35,966 nt of DNA from CAZONU01 sp965370045 (GTDB lineage Bacteria > Planctomycetota > SZUA-567 > JAKLDR01). A model generated the notes under the pieces. The model ran no database searches, was not told where the DNA came from, and saw nothing but the letters and a program-made list of their open reading frames with translations. Positions 24,328-33,199 of this stretch are shown here, piece by piece (positions within the stretch are counted from its first letter, which is position 1; every line of letters starts with the position of its first letter). A program made the position numbers and the translations under genes. The DNA is taken from NCBI GenBank assembly GCA_965370045.1, contig CBDUSI010000038.1:1-35966 (forward strand), read 5' to 3'.

Positions 24328-25218
24328 GGAGGGAGGAGCGGGCGGGGGAGAAGAAGGGACCACCCATTCTGCGAAAGGATTCCTGGCCTCTTTCACGGGC
24401 ACGACCAGAACTGCTGACTTGAAAGTTCCCTTCCAGGTGTCCTTCGACCCGTCCCCGCCCAGCCGCTGGGAAATGCGCACCTCGACATCGCCCTTCCAGG
24501 CGGCCAGCCACTCGTAAGCAGCCAAACTCACTTTGAAGCTGTAGCGCCGGCCGGCCGGCAGAGGCTCCCCGTGCTTTTGTCCCCAGCGATAGAACGGCAC
24601 CTCCTCGCCGGGCTCCAGAACGTGGAGGCTTGACGGAGAAGCCCCGGCGGACTTGACAGGCAGGCTCATCGCCTCGAACCGCTTCAGCTTGGTCCATTTC
24701 TTCGACCCTGCCGGCCGGGCCTCGACGGTCAGCGCCTCCCACCAGCCCACGAAGTAGCCGCTGTAGCGCACCTTCTTATCGCCGCGATTGGCGATGACGC
24801 ACCAGACGTCCGACCCCCCTGCCGGGCGGTGTGCGGCCATCTTGAAGCCCGCAGGCGCTGCCGGCCCCCACGCGAGTTTCTTCGGCCGGGAGGGAGCACC
24901 GATAGGGTTTCTCTCCCTGACCAGTCGGGGCTTGACCTTGCGGATGACCTTCTCCCTTTCCAGGTACGTCTCCATCGCCGGGCCCCACTGCGCGCGGCCG
25001 GTTTTCTTGCTCACCCGCTTGAGCCAGAGGCGAGGCAGCGGGGTAGAGGTCCCCGGATACCAGTGCATGTGGTAATACATTGCCTTGTCGGTCTCGCAGT
25101 AGAAGGTGTCGGTCCAGTGGCCGACCACGTCCTCGTTCTTCGGCGCGCGCGACAAGCACGCCGCAGCCGAGACGCAAACGAACGCTCCCACGACCAGAAA
25201 TCGGAATAGCCTTCTCAT
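24322..25218 (-). CDS. Putative lipoprotein of unknown function
   Basis: 298 residues from the ATG at 25218. This start is chosen because GGAGG lies 9 bases upstream (touching the alternative ATG at 25227) and a leader RRLFRFLVVGAFVCVSAAAC follows, giving a lipoprotein-type Cys21. The mature protein is rich in beta-prone segments (WCVIANRGDKKVRYSGYF, RRYSFKVSLAAYEWLAAW, DVEVRISQRLGG) and ends in a Pro-rich tail. I do not recognise a family. The repeated short strands suggest an immunoglobulin-like or C2-like fold. It is divergent from the KamA-like gene. Confidence 0.65.
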   Translation of the reverse strand: MRRLFRFLVVGAFVCVSAAACLSRAPKNEDVVGHWTDTFYCETDKAMYYHMHWYPGTSTPLPRLWLKRVSKKTGRAQWGPAMETYLEREKVIRKVKPRLVRERNPIGAPSRPKKLAWGPAAPAGFKMAAHRPAGGSDVWCVIANRGDKKVRYSGYFVGWWEALTVEARPAGSKKWTKLKRFEAMSLPVKSAGASPSSLHVLEPGEEVPFYRWGQKHGEPLPAGRRYSFKVSLAAYEWLAAWKGDVEVRISQRLGGDGSKDTWKGTFKSAVLVVPVKEARNPFAEWVVPSSPPPAPPSK

Positions 25219-25334
25219 CTTCGACATCCTCCACCCGGCGGGGATTCTAACAGCCAAGCCGCAGGTTGGCCAAGGCGATTCCCGAAACGGACACTCGCGC
25301 GCATTTTCGCCTGGCCCGCGCGGCGAAAGCCGGC

Positions 25335-25340
25335 TATAAT
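25335..25340 (+). promoter_or_regulatory. Putative -10 box for the KamA-like gene
   Basis: A perfect TATAAT stands 53 bases before the ATG at 25394 in otherwise GC-rich DNA. The -35 region (TGGCCC at 25312-25317) is poor. Confidence 0.5.
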
Positions 25341-25393
25341 CCACGCGAGGCCCGTCGCGCCGAAGTGATTGGGGAGAGAGAAGGAAACCGCTC

Positions 25394-27175
25394 ATGTCCT
25401 ACTGCTCCGCGCTGAAGAATCTTGACGCCGAAACGCTCCGCACCGAACTCGGTGAGTTCCTCGCGCCGCTGGCCGCCTGCGCGGACCTGGAATCCGCCCG
25501 CCGGACGCTCTCCGAGGCCGCCGCCCGCATGGAAACCGAGCCCGCCGGCGAGGCGCCCTTCATCGCCCGCGACGCGGCCCGCGCGCTGCGCTCAATGCTC
25601 CGCCCCGCCGCCGAAGAGGCCGCCGGCTTCAGCGTGACCGGGGCCCTCTGGGATCTGGCCCGCGGCCGGGAGCGCCCCGACCTGGAGGCCGGCTTCCACG
25701 CGGAGTTGATTCACATCCTGCGCGCCCTGCGAGGAAAGGCCCGGATAGACTTCGTCGCCAGCTTCGACGATTCCGACGAGGGGCTCTCCGGGCGCGAGGC
25801 CTCGCTGGTCCGCTCGGGCGACCTCGACCAGCTCTGGGTCCGCGTCGAGGCGGCCATGGGCCGCTACGCCGATGGCCTGAGCGCGGAGTCGCAAGGGCGC
25901 CGGGCCGCGCGCCGGGAGGCGGTCCTCGCCGCGCTGGGCGGGGACGAGTCCGACTGGTCCGACTGGAACTGGCAGACGGCCCACGTCATCAAGGACGCCG
26001 AAACCCTGGCCCGCTGCGTCAAGGTCGCCCCCGACACGCTGAAAGCCGCCGGCCGGGCCCGCAACGGCCGCCTGCCCTTCGGGGTGACCCCCTATTACGC
26101 TTCGCTGATGGACGACGACCCCGAGGCCGGTCGCGACCGTTCGGTACGCGCCCAGGTGCTCCCGCCCCCCGACTACGTCGATGAGATGCTGGCCCACCGC
26201 GCCGACCGCAATTCGGCCTTCGACTTCATGCGCGAGCACGACACCAGCCCCGTGGACTTGGTCACCCGGCGCTACCCGGCGATAGCCATCCTCAAGCCCT
26301 TCAACACCTGCCCGCAGATATGCGTCTACTGCCAGCGCAACTGGGAGATAGAAGAGGCCATGGCCCCCGGGGCGCTGGCCCCCTGGGAGAAGATCGACGC
26401 GGCCATCGACTGGATCGCCGGGCATCCCGCGCTCCGCGAGGTGCTGGTCACCGGCGGCGACCCCCTGGCGATGGCCGACGCAGACCTCGCCCGCATCCTC
26501 AAGCGCCTGGCGGCCATCGAACACCTGGACCTCATCCGCATCGGCAGCCGTGTGCCGGTGACGCTGCCCATGCGCATAGACGACGCGCTGGCCGACCTGC
26601 TGGGCTCGCTGCGCGAGCCCGGCCGGCGGGAGATCTGCCTGGTCACCCACGTCCAGCACCCCTACGAGATCACTCCGGAGCTGGTCACCGCCGTCGACCG
26701 CCTGCGCCGCCGGGGCATCGGGGTCTACAACCAACTGGTCTACACCTTCTTCGTCTCCCGGCGCTTCGAGGCCGCCCGCCTCAGGTTCCTGCTGCGCCGG
26801 GCGGGCATCGACCCCTATTACACCTTCGTCCCCAAAGGCAAGGAAGAGACCCGCGCCTACCGCGTGCCCCTGGCCCGTCTGCTCCAGGAGCAGAAGGAGG
26901 AGGCCCGGCTGATGCCCGGCATGCGCCGCACCGACGAGGTGGTCTACAACGTGCCCGGGCTGGGCAAGAACTACATGCGCGCCACCCAGCACCGCGACCT
27001 CCTGGCGGTCATGCCCGATGGCGCGCGGGTCTACGAGTTCCACCCCTGGGAAAAGAAGATCGCCCCCATAGGCGGCTACGTGGGCAGCGACGTCCCCATC
27101 ATCGAGTACCTCCGGCGCCTGGAGGAAGTCGGCGAGGACGCCAGCGACTACGAGAGCATCTGGTACTACTACTAG
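25394..27175 (+). CDS. KamA-family radical SAM protein (lysine 2,3-aminomutase-like)
   Basis: 593 residues. The cluster-binding motif is C306-P-Q-I-C310-V-Y-C313 (CxxxCxxC), followed by QRNWE. Next come VTGGDPL (G354-G355-D356, SAM contact) and VPGLGK (520-525), where Lys525 aligns with the pyridoxal-phosphate lysine of KamA. These point to a PLP-dependent radical SAM enzyme moving an amino group on an amino acid. Standard KamA and EpmB are about 340-420 residues; this one has a roughly 250-residue N-terminal helical extension and a different residue set around the cluster, so the substrate may differ from lysine. The ATG at 25394 follows AAGGA by 8 bases. The stop TAG is inside the CTAG flanking the adjacent mobile element. 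Confidence 0.88.
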   Translation: MSYCSALKNLDAETLRTELGEFLAPLAACADLESARRTLSEAAARMETEPAGEAPFIARDAARALRSMLRPAAEEAAGFSVTGALWDLARGRERPDLEAGFHAELIHILRALRGKARIDFVASFDDSDEGLSGREASLVRSGDLDQLWVRVEAAMGRYADGLSAESQGRRAARREAVLAALGGDESDWSDWNWQTAHVIKDAETLARCVKVAPDTLKAAGRARNGRLPFGVTPYYASLMDDDPEAGRDRSVRAQVLPPPDYVDEMLAHRADRNSAFDFMREHDTSPVDLVTRRYPAIAILKPFNTCPQICVYCQRNWEIEEAMAPGALAPWEKIDAAIDWIAGHPALREVLVTGGDPLAMADADLARILKRLAAIEHLDLIRIGSRVPVTLPMRIDDALADLLGSLREPGRREICLVTHVQHPYEITPELVTAVDRLRRRGIGVYNQLVYTFFVSRRFEAARLRFLLRRAGIDPYYTFVPKGKEETRAYRVPLARLLQEQKEEARLMPGMRRTDEVVYNVPGLGKNYMRATQHRDLLAVMPDGARVYEFHPWEKKIAPIGGYVGSDVPIIEYLRRLEEVGEDASDYESIWYYY

Positions 27176-27408
27176 CAATCCGTTGAAAAATGGAGCAGCC
27201 GTGATTGTAGCCAGAATGGTTCAGATTCGAGGAGGGGTTCCGAAGTCGATGCCCAAGCATCGTCTTCGGGTTCTCGCCAAGGAAGACGGGCCGTTATGGC
27301 CCAACCCCGCGGGCGGCGGGCGGTCCCGTCGCGCTGCTTCGTTCTCGGGATTCGCATCGCTCGGGAGCGCCCGCCGTCACGGCGCCCCGTTTTTCAACGG
27401 CCTGCTAG
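27172..27408 (+). mobile_element. MITE-like element with terminal inverted repeats and CTAG flanks
   Basis: A 229-bp body (27176-27404) is bounded by CTAG at 27172-27175 and 27405-27408. The ends (27176-27204 and the complement of 27377-27404) share about 24 of 29 positions, including the core CCGTTGAAAAA and GCCGTGA. An internal hairpin (27240-27269) has two 6-bp stems around one T-T mismatch. No transposase-sized frame exists inside. The direct CTAG pair looks like a target-site duplication; 4-bp YTAR-type duplications are known for IS5-group transposases. Strand is arbitrary. Confidence 0.7.
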
Positions 27409-27414
27409 AGCCGG

Positions 27415-29208
27415 CTACTTCTTCTCCGCTCCGAGTTTCAGCACGGTCACAACTCCGAAGTGGTCAGAAGGATAGACTCTCTCCCTCGCACCGCTGACGA
27501 CCCGATGCCCGGTCGCCTCCCAGCCGCGGGAAACGAAGACCGCGTCGAGACACACCAACGGTATGCCGAACTTGTGAAAGGTTGCGGTCCCGCTCCGCCC
27601 GCCGGCGGACATCGCGGCGTCGGCGAATCCGGCCTTCGCGAATATCTTCCAGGGCCCGCTGCCCGGCCCACAGTTGAAGTCCCCGCACAGGATCACAGGG
27701 TCAACCGCTTTCGCGGCCTTGATGCGCGCGACCATCAACTCCGAGCTCTTCAGTCGCGCCGAAGCGTTCAGCGGGAAGTGGGTGTTGAAGATCCGGAAGG
27801 TCCGGCCCGAGGACTTCTCCCGCAGCCGGACCCAGGTGCAAATCCGCACGTACCTGTTGCCCCACGTCCGGCCCGGCTTGTCGGGAGTGTCCGAGAGCCA
27901 GAAGGTGCCGTTCTCCAAGACAGCTAAGTGCTTCTCGTCGCAGAAGATAGCGGCGTGCTCCCCCTTCTCCTTCCCGTCGTCGCGGCCGACTCCGACGCGC
28001 CGGTAACCGACGAGCTGCTTCTCGAGGAACTCCAGTTGCCCGGCGAGGGCCTCCTGCACGCAGAGAATCGCGGGCTTCTCGCGTTCCAGCGCCGCGGCCA
28101 GCGCCTTCTTGCGCGCGGGCCAGTTGTTGAGGTCGCCGCCCGCCTCCCGGCCGTACTGGATATTCCAGGTAATCAGCTTGAAGGGTTTCGGGTCGGGTTC
28201 TTGTTTCGGTTTCGGTCGGGGTATGGCTTCCTTCTTCTCAACCGCGGGCTCGACCCACAGCTCGCAGAGCACCTGGCGGTGGTCGCTGCGCCACGTAGAG
28301 ACGTGCCGGCAGCTCGCCGCGCGCAGATCGCCGCCGACCCAGACCTGGTCGAGGCAGTGCACCGGCAGCGGCACCGGCCAGGTGGCGGCCAGCCCCCGGC
28401 CGGCAGTTTCAAAGGCGTTGGAAAGTTCCGCGCGAAGCGGGGCCAGCAGCACCGAGTTCCGCGGCGTGTTGAAGTCGCCCAATACCAGAATCGGCTCGTC
28501 CGCCGGGGACTCCCGGACCAGCTCGGCGAGGCGCTCGAACGCCGGCCCGCGGTGCTGCGTGGGATTGGCGAAGATGTCCACCAGCAACACGTTGACCGGC
28601 CGGCCGGAGACGCTTACCCGCGCGCGCGCCGCGCAGCTGCCGTTGTCGAGCCTCTCGACTTTGCCGAGCTCGACCTCCCCGCGCGAGAAGATGGCCATGC
28701 GCCTGCCGGGAAACGTAGCGGAGTAACCGGCGAAGGCCGACCGCCAGGCCGCCCTGACTTCGGGCGTGTCTTCGTCGCAGTACTCAACCACGAACGCGAT
28801 GTCCGCGCCGGAGGCGCGGGCGGCCCGCGCCGCGCCCTCGACTCCCTCGCTGCCGCGAGAGGCGTTCCAGAAGAGCACCCGGACGGGCTTGACCCCCGCC
28901 GGAGGAGCCGCTCCCTCGCGCAGAAAGAGCGAGCAACTCAGCCACCAGACCAGCGCCACGGCGGCCAGCGAGAGCGCGATCAGCGCCGGCCGGCGGCGCT
29001 TCATCCACAGCCGGAAGACGCCGGCCAGCGCCCCCAGCAGCGCGGCGACGACCGGGAGGGGCAGCGCGTAGAAAAGCGCGGCGACGACCGGCCAGCGATC
29101 CCTGGCCGCAATCTGGAGCAGCGCGCCCAGGGCGCAGAGGATTCCCAGGAACCAGGCCGTCGCGCGCGCCGCGCGGCTCGACCGGCTGGGAATGACTAGC
29201 TTTTCCAT
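27415..29208 (-). CDS. Membrane protein with two endonuclease/exonuclease/phosphatase domains
   Basis: 597 residues from the ATG at 29208; the frame stays open further upstream but would overlap the divergent gene. Three hydrophobic helices at about 17-35, 40-65 and 74-96 anchor the N-terminus. Domain 1 (about 107-318): N115, E142, GDFN (244-247), LDQVW with D287, and SDH (308-310). Domain 2 (about 342-592): WNIQYG with N349, E386, NTH (475-477), GDFN (509-512), LDAVF with D555, and SDH (581-583). A charged Pro/Lys linker (320-342) joins them. Domain 2 has all catalytic residues; domain 1 has DIFANP where NTH is expected, as in some membrane relatives. Likely a metal-dependent phosphodiesterase or nuclease of unknown substrate. 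Confidence 0.85.
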   Translation of the reverse strand: MEKLVIPSRSSRAARATAWFLGILCALGALLQIAARDRWPVVAALFYALPLPVVAALLGALAGVFRLWMKRRRPALIALSLAAVALVWWLSCSLFLREGAAPPAGVKPVRVLFWNASRGSEGVEGAARAARASGADIAFVVEYCDEDTPEVRAAWRSAFAGYSATFPGRRMAIFSRGEVELGKVERLDNGSCAARARVSVSGRPVNVLLVDIFANPTQHRGPAFERLAELVRESPADEPILVLGDFNTPRNSVLLAPLRAELSNAFETAGRGLAATWPVPLPVHCLDQVWVGGDLRAASCRHVSTWRSDHRQVLCELWVEPAVEKKEAIPRPKPKQEPDPKPFKLITWNIQYGREAGGDLNNWPARKKALAAALEREKPAILCVQEALAGQLEFLEKQLVGYRRVGVGRDDGKEKGEHAAIFCDEKHLAVLENGTFWLSDTPDKPGRTWGNRYVRICTWVRLREKSSGRTFRIFNTHFPLNASARLKSSELMVARIKAAKAVDPVILCGDFNCGPGSGPWKIFAKAGFADAAMSAGGRSGTATFHKFGIPLVCLDAVFVSRGWEATGHRVVSGARERVYPSDHFGVVTVLKLGAEKK

Positions 29209-29236
29209 GGTCAAGAATCGACCTCGCTTCCGCCAC

Positions 29237-29265
29237 TTGAGCTTAGCCACCGCCGCGTCTAGAAT
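29237..29265 (+). promoter_or_regulatory. Putative promoter of the DUF3857 gene pair
   Basis: TTGAGC (29237-29242) and TAGAAT (29260-29265) are separated by exactly 17 bases, 34 bases before the ATG at 29300. It lies in the short gap between divergent genes. Confidence 0.55.
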
Positions 29266-29299
29266 CAATGGCCCGGACGCGGTCCGGACGGAGGACCAC

Positions 29300-32200
29300 A
29301 TGCTCCCCGCCAAGCCCAAGCGCGCGCCCCCCCTGGCAGCCGCCCTGGTCTGCCTGTGCTTCGCGGCGGCGCCGCTTCGCGCCGGAGAGAAGCCGCCCGC
29401 GCCGAAAAAGCCCCCCCGCAGCCAGGAACTGGCCGCCAAGGCCGCCGGCGCGGAGCTCGCCGCGCGCTTCACCGAGGCCGCCGAGACCCGCCTGCGGGCC
29501 GCGCTGGAGCTGGCCGCGCGCACCGTCAAAGAGCCCGACGCCGTCCGCGCCGCCGCCGGCTGGGCCGAGGTCGAGTTCCTGCTGGAGAAGGGCTGCGCCC
29601 TGGCCGACGCGGCCTCGGTCCGCAAGCGCCTGGTCGCGCCGCTCAGGAAGCTGGGCAAGCTCGCCGCGCGGCGGCCGCTGCTGGCCGGCAGGGTCGCCTG
29701 GCGCCTGGGCGGCGCCCTCCGCGCCGCCGGCGACGAGAAGCGCGCCGCCCGGGAGTTCGCCAGGCTGGGCTTCATCACCGACTGGCAGATCATCGGCCCC
29801 TTCGACAACGAACGCGGCCAGGGCTTCAGCACGGCCTACGGCCCGGAGAAGGGAATCGACCTCGCGGGGAAGTACGCCGGCAAGAAGCGCCGGGTCGCCT
29901 GGCGTCCCAACCCGACGCGCGCCACCGACGGCCTGGTGGACCTGGCCGGCGCCCTCCGCCCCAACCGCCAGGCGGTGGCCTACCTGCTCACCTACATAGA
30001 AGTGCCCGGCGGGGCCGACCTGCCCGCCGCGGTGCGCCTGGGCTCGGGCCACGGGGTACGCGTCTGGCTCAACGGCCGCGAGGTGCACAAGCGCGAGGCC
30101 GCGCGGGAGCCGGGCTTCGACCAGGACGCCTTCGGCGTCACGCTGCGCCCCGGGGCCAACGCGCTGCTGGTCAAGGTGGCCCAGTCCGAGGGGCCCTGGG
30201 GCCTGCGCCTCAGGCTCACCGACCCCTCCGGCGCGGCGCTGAGGGGCGTCAAGGTCGCCGCCGGCCGCGCGCTGGCTCATTCCTCCCCGGCGGCCGGGAA
30301 GCCCCCGGCGGTGGAGCGCGGCGCAGTCGAGCACTTCGAGAAGAAGGTCCGGGCCAACGCCAAGGACGTCGACGCGCTGGCCCGCCTGGGCTTCCTGACC
30401 GCGCGTGCCGGGGCCTTCGACCGCGAGAAGGGCGCGCGGCCCGACCGCGACTACCTCCGGCGGGCCGCCCGGGCCCGGCCGGGCGACGCCCGCCTGTGGT
30501 ACGAGCTCTCCTTCGTCTCGGCCGTCGGCGGGCGCATGAGGGCTGAGACCGACCAGAACCCGCGCCGCCGGGCGCTGGAGAGGTCCGCGAAGCTGGCCGC
30601 CTCCGCCGCCGTCGAGCTGGAGCTGGCCGCCTACTACCTGAGAAACTACCGCAACTTCCGGAAGACCAGCCGGCACCTGGCCCGCGCCCGGGGCCTGGCC
30701 CCCGACGCGCTAGAGGTCAAGCTCCTGGAGATCGAGCTGGCCGACGAACGCGGCGACGAGGCCGAAGCCTTCGCCGCCGCCGCCAAGCTGGCCAAGTTCA
30801 GCCCCGGCGACGCCCGGGTGCAGTCGGCCTACGCGCGGCTGCTGACCGCGGCCGGGAACCCCGCGGGAGCCGCCGAGCACTGCGTCCTGGCGCTCCGGCT
30901 GGACGCCTCCGACCGCCGGCTGGCAACCTCGGCCCGGGCCCACGAGAAGTCCGGCCAGGCCTACCGGGCGCTGGAGGCCTTCGCGACGCTGCTGGCCCGG
31001 CACCCCTACCGCACCGGGCTGCGGCTGGAGCGCGCGCGGCTCCTGGCCGGCCGCGGCGACCACGCCGCCGCCGCCGCGGAGTGCCGCAAGGGGCTGGCCG
31101 TCTGCCCGGAGGACCACCTGCTCCTGGCCCGACTGGCCGAATACCTCGACTGGCTGGGCAAGAAGAAAGAGGCCAGCGCCGCCCGGCGGAAGGCGCTGGA
31201 GCTCATGCCCAACTTCGTGGAGCTCGAGCGCCGCGCCGAGTACCTGGAGGGCCGCGCCAGCTACGACCGCAAGTACCGCGAGAACGTCCGTGAGCTTCTG
31301 GCCGCGGCCCCCAAGGTGCGCGCCGAACGGGGCGAGCCCGGCGCCTACCTGCTCTATAAGACCATCGACCGGGTGCACCCCGACGGCACCAACAGTCGCA
31401 CGGTGCACTTCCTGGCCAAGGTGCTCTCCGAGCACGGCGCGCGCCGCTTCGCGCTCAAGCGCATCGTCTACTACGCCGACGAGCAGCGCGCGGTCGTGCG
31501 CACCGCCCGGGTCCACCGCGCGGGCGGCGGCACCGAGAGCGCCCACGTGCTGCCCGCGCGCACCTACACCCGCGCGGAGCGCAAGGTGGGCCGGCGCCTG
31601 GTGCAGTTTCCCTCGCCGTCGGTCGGCGACGTGGTCGAGTTGGAGTACCGCATCGACGATCTCAAACAGGGCTTCTTCGGCCGCTACTTCGGGAACACCT
31701 TCCGGTTCCGCCGCGAGATGCCGACGCTACGCGCCAAGTACGTGCTGATCGTGCCCCAGCGACTGCGCATCCACTTCCGCACGGTGAGGAGCAAGCTGAA
31801 GCCCAGCGTGACCCGGGACGCGAAGGCCGGCACCGCCACCTACACCTGGACGGCCGAGAACCAGGAGAAGCTCCCCCGCGAGCCGATGATGCCCCCGGCC
31901 GGCGAAGTTTCCCCGGCGGTGGAGGTCTCCACCTACAAGGACTGGACGGCCTTCGGCAAGTGGTACTGGGGGCTTATCCGCAAGCAGCACGCGGCCGGCC
32001 CGGGGGTCAGACAGAAGGCCCGGGAACTGGCCGCCGGGGCGCGGACCGACGCCCAGAAGATCCGGGCGATCTACAACTACGTGGTGACCGAGATCCGCTA
32101 CGTGGCCTGGGAGTTCGGGGTGCACGGCTTCAAGCCCTACCGCGCCGAGCAGATCATGGCCCGCAAGTTCGGCGACTGCAAGGACAAGGCCACCCTGATC

Positions 32201-33199
32201 TGCTCGATGCTCGCCGAGCACGGCATCAAGGCCCACCCCGTCCTGATCCGCTCGCAGCGCCGCCGCGGGAAGCAGGACCTGGAGCTGCCGCTCATCAGCC
32301 ACTTCAACCACTGCATCGTCTACGTGCCGCCCGGCAAGGACCGCCCGGAGATGTGGCTGGACGGCACCGCGGCGCACAGCAGAGTCGAGGCGTTGCCCGG
32401 CGCCGACCGCGGCGCGCGCGTCGCGGTGATCACCCCCGGGGGCGCGCTGGTCCGCGACCTGCCGGCCTCCGCCCCGGCGATGAACGCGACCCGCGACGTC
32501 TTCACGCTGACGCTCTCGGCCGACGGGTCGGGGGGGGGCAGCGTGCGCGCCTCGGCGACCGGCAACCGCTCGATGAAGCTCCGCCGCCACCTGGGCAGTC
32601 CGCTGTACCGCGCGGGCATCCTCGACCGGCTCCACGGGCGCCGCAACCCGGGGACGGTGACCGCGGCGGTGAGCTTCTCGGACCTCCGGGACCTCAACGT
32701 GCCGGTCAGCTACAAGTACTCCCTGGCCATCCGCCGGCTGGCCCGCCGGCGCGAGGGGCTCCTGGAGCTGGAGCTGCCCGACGACCCGCTGCGCGGGCCG
32801 CTGGCGCTGGGCCAGCTCTTCCCCGGGCACTTCGCGACCTACGCCCCGGGCATGGCGCGCGGGCACGACCTGGTCCTGCCCGCCGCCTGGCAGCACTCCG
32901 TCCGCTACGAAGTGGACCTCCCCGCCGGCTGGAAAGTGAGCGAACTCCCCGCCGACGCCAAGCTCGAAACCGAGTTCGGGAAGCTGCTCATCAAGCGCAA
33001 GTTCGAGGGCGGCAAGCTGGTCATCGAGAAGACCGTCTCCCTGGCCGCGACCCGGGTGCCCGCGGCCAAGTACCCGGCCTTCCGCAAGTTCTGCCTGGAC
33101 CTCGACCGCCTGGAGGCCCGCCGGGTCCAGTTGGTCAAGGGGCCCCCGCCGAAGCCACCCAGGCGCAACGGCCGGAAGGCCAAGGGGCCGGCGAAATGA
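29300..33199 (+). CDS. Exported TPR protein with DUF3857 and transglutaminase-like domains
   Basis: 1299 residues from the ATG at 29300, 5 bases after GGAGG. A signal peptide ends near residue 28 (CFAAAPLRA). Domains in order: helical N-terminus; a jelly-roll-like module (about 155-325, WQIIGPFDNERGQGF and VRVWLNGREVH); TPR helices (about 340-660); DUF3857 (about 683-900, starting YLLYKTIDRVHPDG); a transglutaminase core (about 915-1030); and a beta C-terminal region. The triad Cys960 (GDCKDKA), His1004 (HFNHCIVYV) and Asp1021 (WLDGTA) is complete, so protease- or transglutaminase-type activity outside the cytoplasm is plausible. The stop overlaps the next gene's ATG (ATGA), so the two are translationally coupled. 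Confidence 0.9.
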   Translation: MLPAKPKRAPPLAAALVCLCFAAAPLRAGEKPPAPKKPPRSQELAAKAAGAELAARFTEAAETRLRAALELAARTVKEPDAVRAAAGWAEVEFLLEKGCALADAASVRKRLVAPLRKLGKLAARRPLLAGRVAWRLGGALRAAGDEKRAAREFARLGFITDWQIIGPFDNERGQGFSTAYGPEKGIDLAGKYAGKKRRVAWRPNPTRATDGLVDLAGALRPNRQAVAYLLTYIEVPGGADLPAAVRLGSGHGVRVWLNGREVHKREAAREPGFDQDAFGVTLRPGANALLVKVAQSEGPWGLRLRLTDPSGAALRGVKVAAGRALAHSSPAAGKPPAVERGAVEHFEKKVRANAKDVDALARLGFLTARAGAFDREKGARPDRDYLRRAARARPGDARLWYELSFVSAVGGRMRAETDQNPRRRALERSAKLAASAAVELELAAYYLRNYRNFRKTSRHLARARGLAPDALEVKLLEIELADERGDEAEAFAAAAKLAKFSPGDARVQSAYARLLTAAGNPAGAAEHCVLALRLDASDRRLATSARAHEKSGQAYRALEAFATLLARHPYRTGLRLERARLLAGRGDHAAAAAECRKGLAVCPEDHLLLARLAEYLDWLGKKKEASAARRKALELMPNFVELERRAEYLEGRASYDRKYRENVRELLAAAPKVRAERGEPGAYLLYKTIDRVHPDGTNSRTVHFLAKVLSEHGARRFALKRIVYYADEQRAVVRTARVHRAGGGTESAHVLPARTYTRAERKVGRRLVQFPSPSVGDVVELEYRIDDLKQGFFGRYFGNTFRFRREMPTLRAKYVLIVPQRLRIHFRTVRSKLKPSVTRDAKAGTATYTWTAENQEKLPREPMMPPAGEVSPAVEVSTYKDWTAFGKWYWGLIRKQHAAGPGVRQKARELAAGARTDAQKIRAIYNYVVTEIRYVAWEFGVHGFKPYRAEQIMARKFGDCKDKATLICSMLAEHGIKAHPVLIRSQRRRGKQDLELPLISHFNHCIVYVPPGKDRPEMWLDGTAAHSRVEALPGADRGARVAVITPGGALVRDLPASAPAMNATRDVFTLTLSADGSGGGSVRASATGNRSMKLRRHLGSPLYRAGILDRLHGRRNPGTVTAAVSFSDLRDLNVPVSYKYSLAIRRLARRREGLLELELPDDPLRGPLALGQLFPGHFATYAPGMARGHDLVLPAAWQHSVRYEVDLPAGWKVSELPADAKLETEFGKLLIKRKFEGGKLVIEKTVSLAATRVPAAKYPAFRKFCLDLDRLEARRVQLVKGPPPKPPRRNGRKAKGPAK

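Noticed and set aside
25592..27178. 528-codon minus-strand open frame
   Set aside because: Antisense to the KamA-like gene, whose radical SAM and PLP motifs are clear on the plus strand.
27172..27357. 61-codon minus-strand frame inside the MITE-like element
   Set aside because: No ribosome site and no transposase motif; it overlaps a structured hairpin.
29209..29832. N-terminal extension of the phosphodiesterase gene
   Set aside because: It would overlap the divergent DUF3857 gene and its promoter; the membrane anchor starts at 29208.
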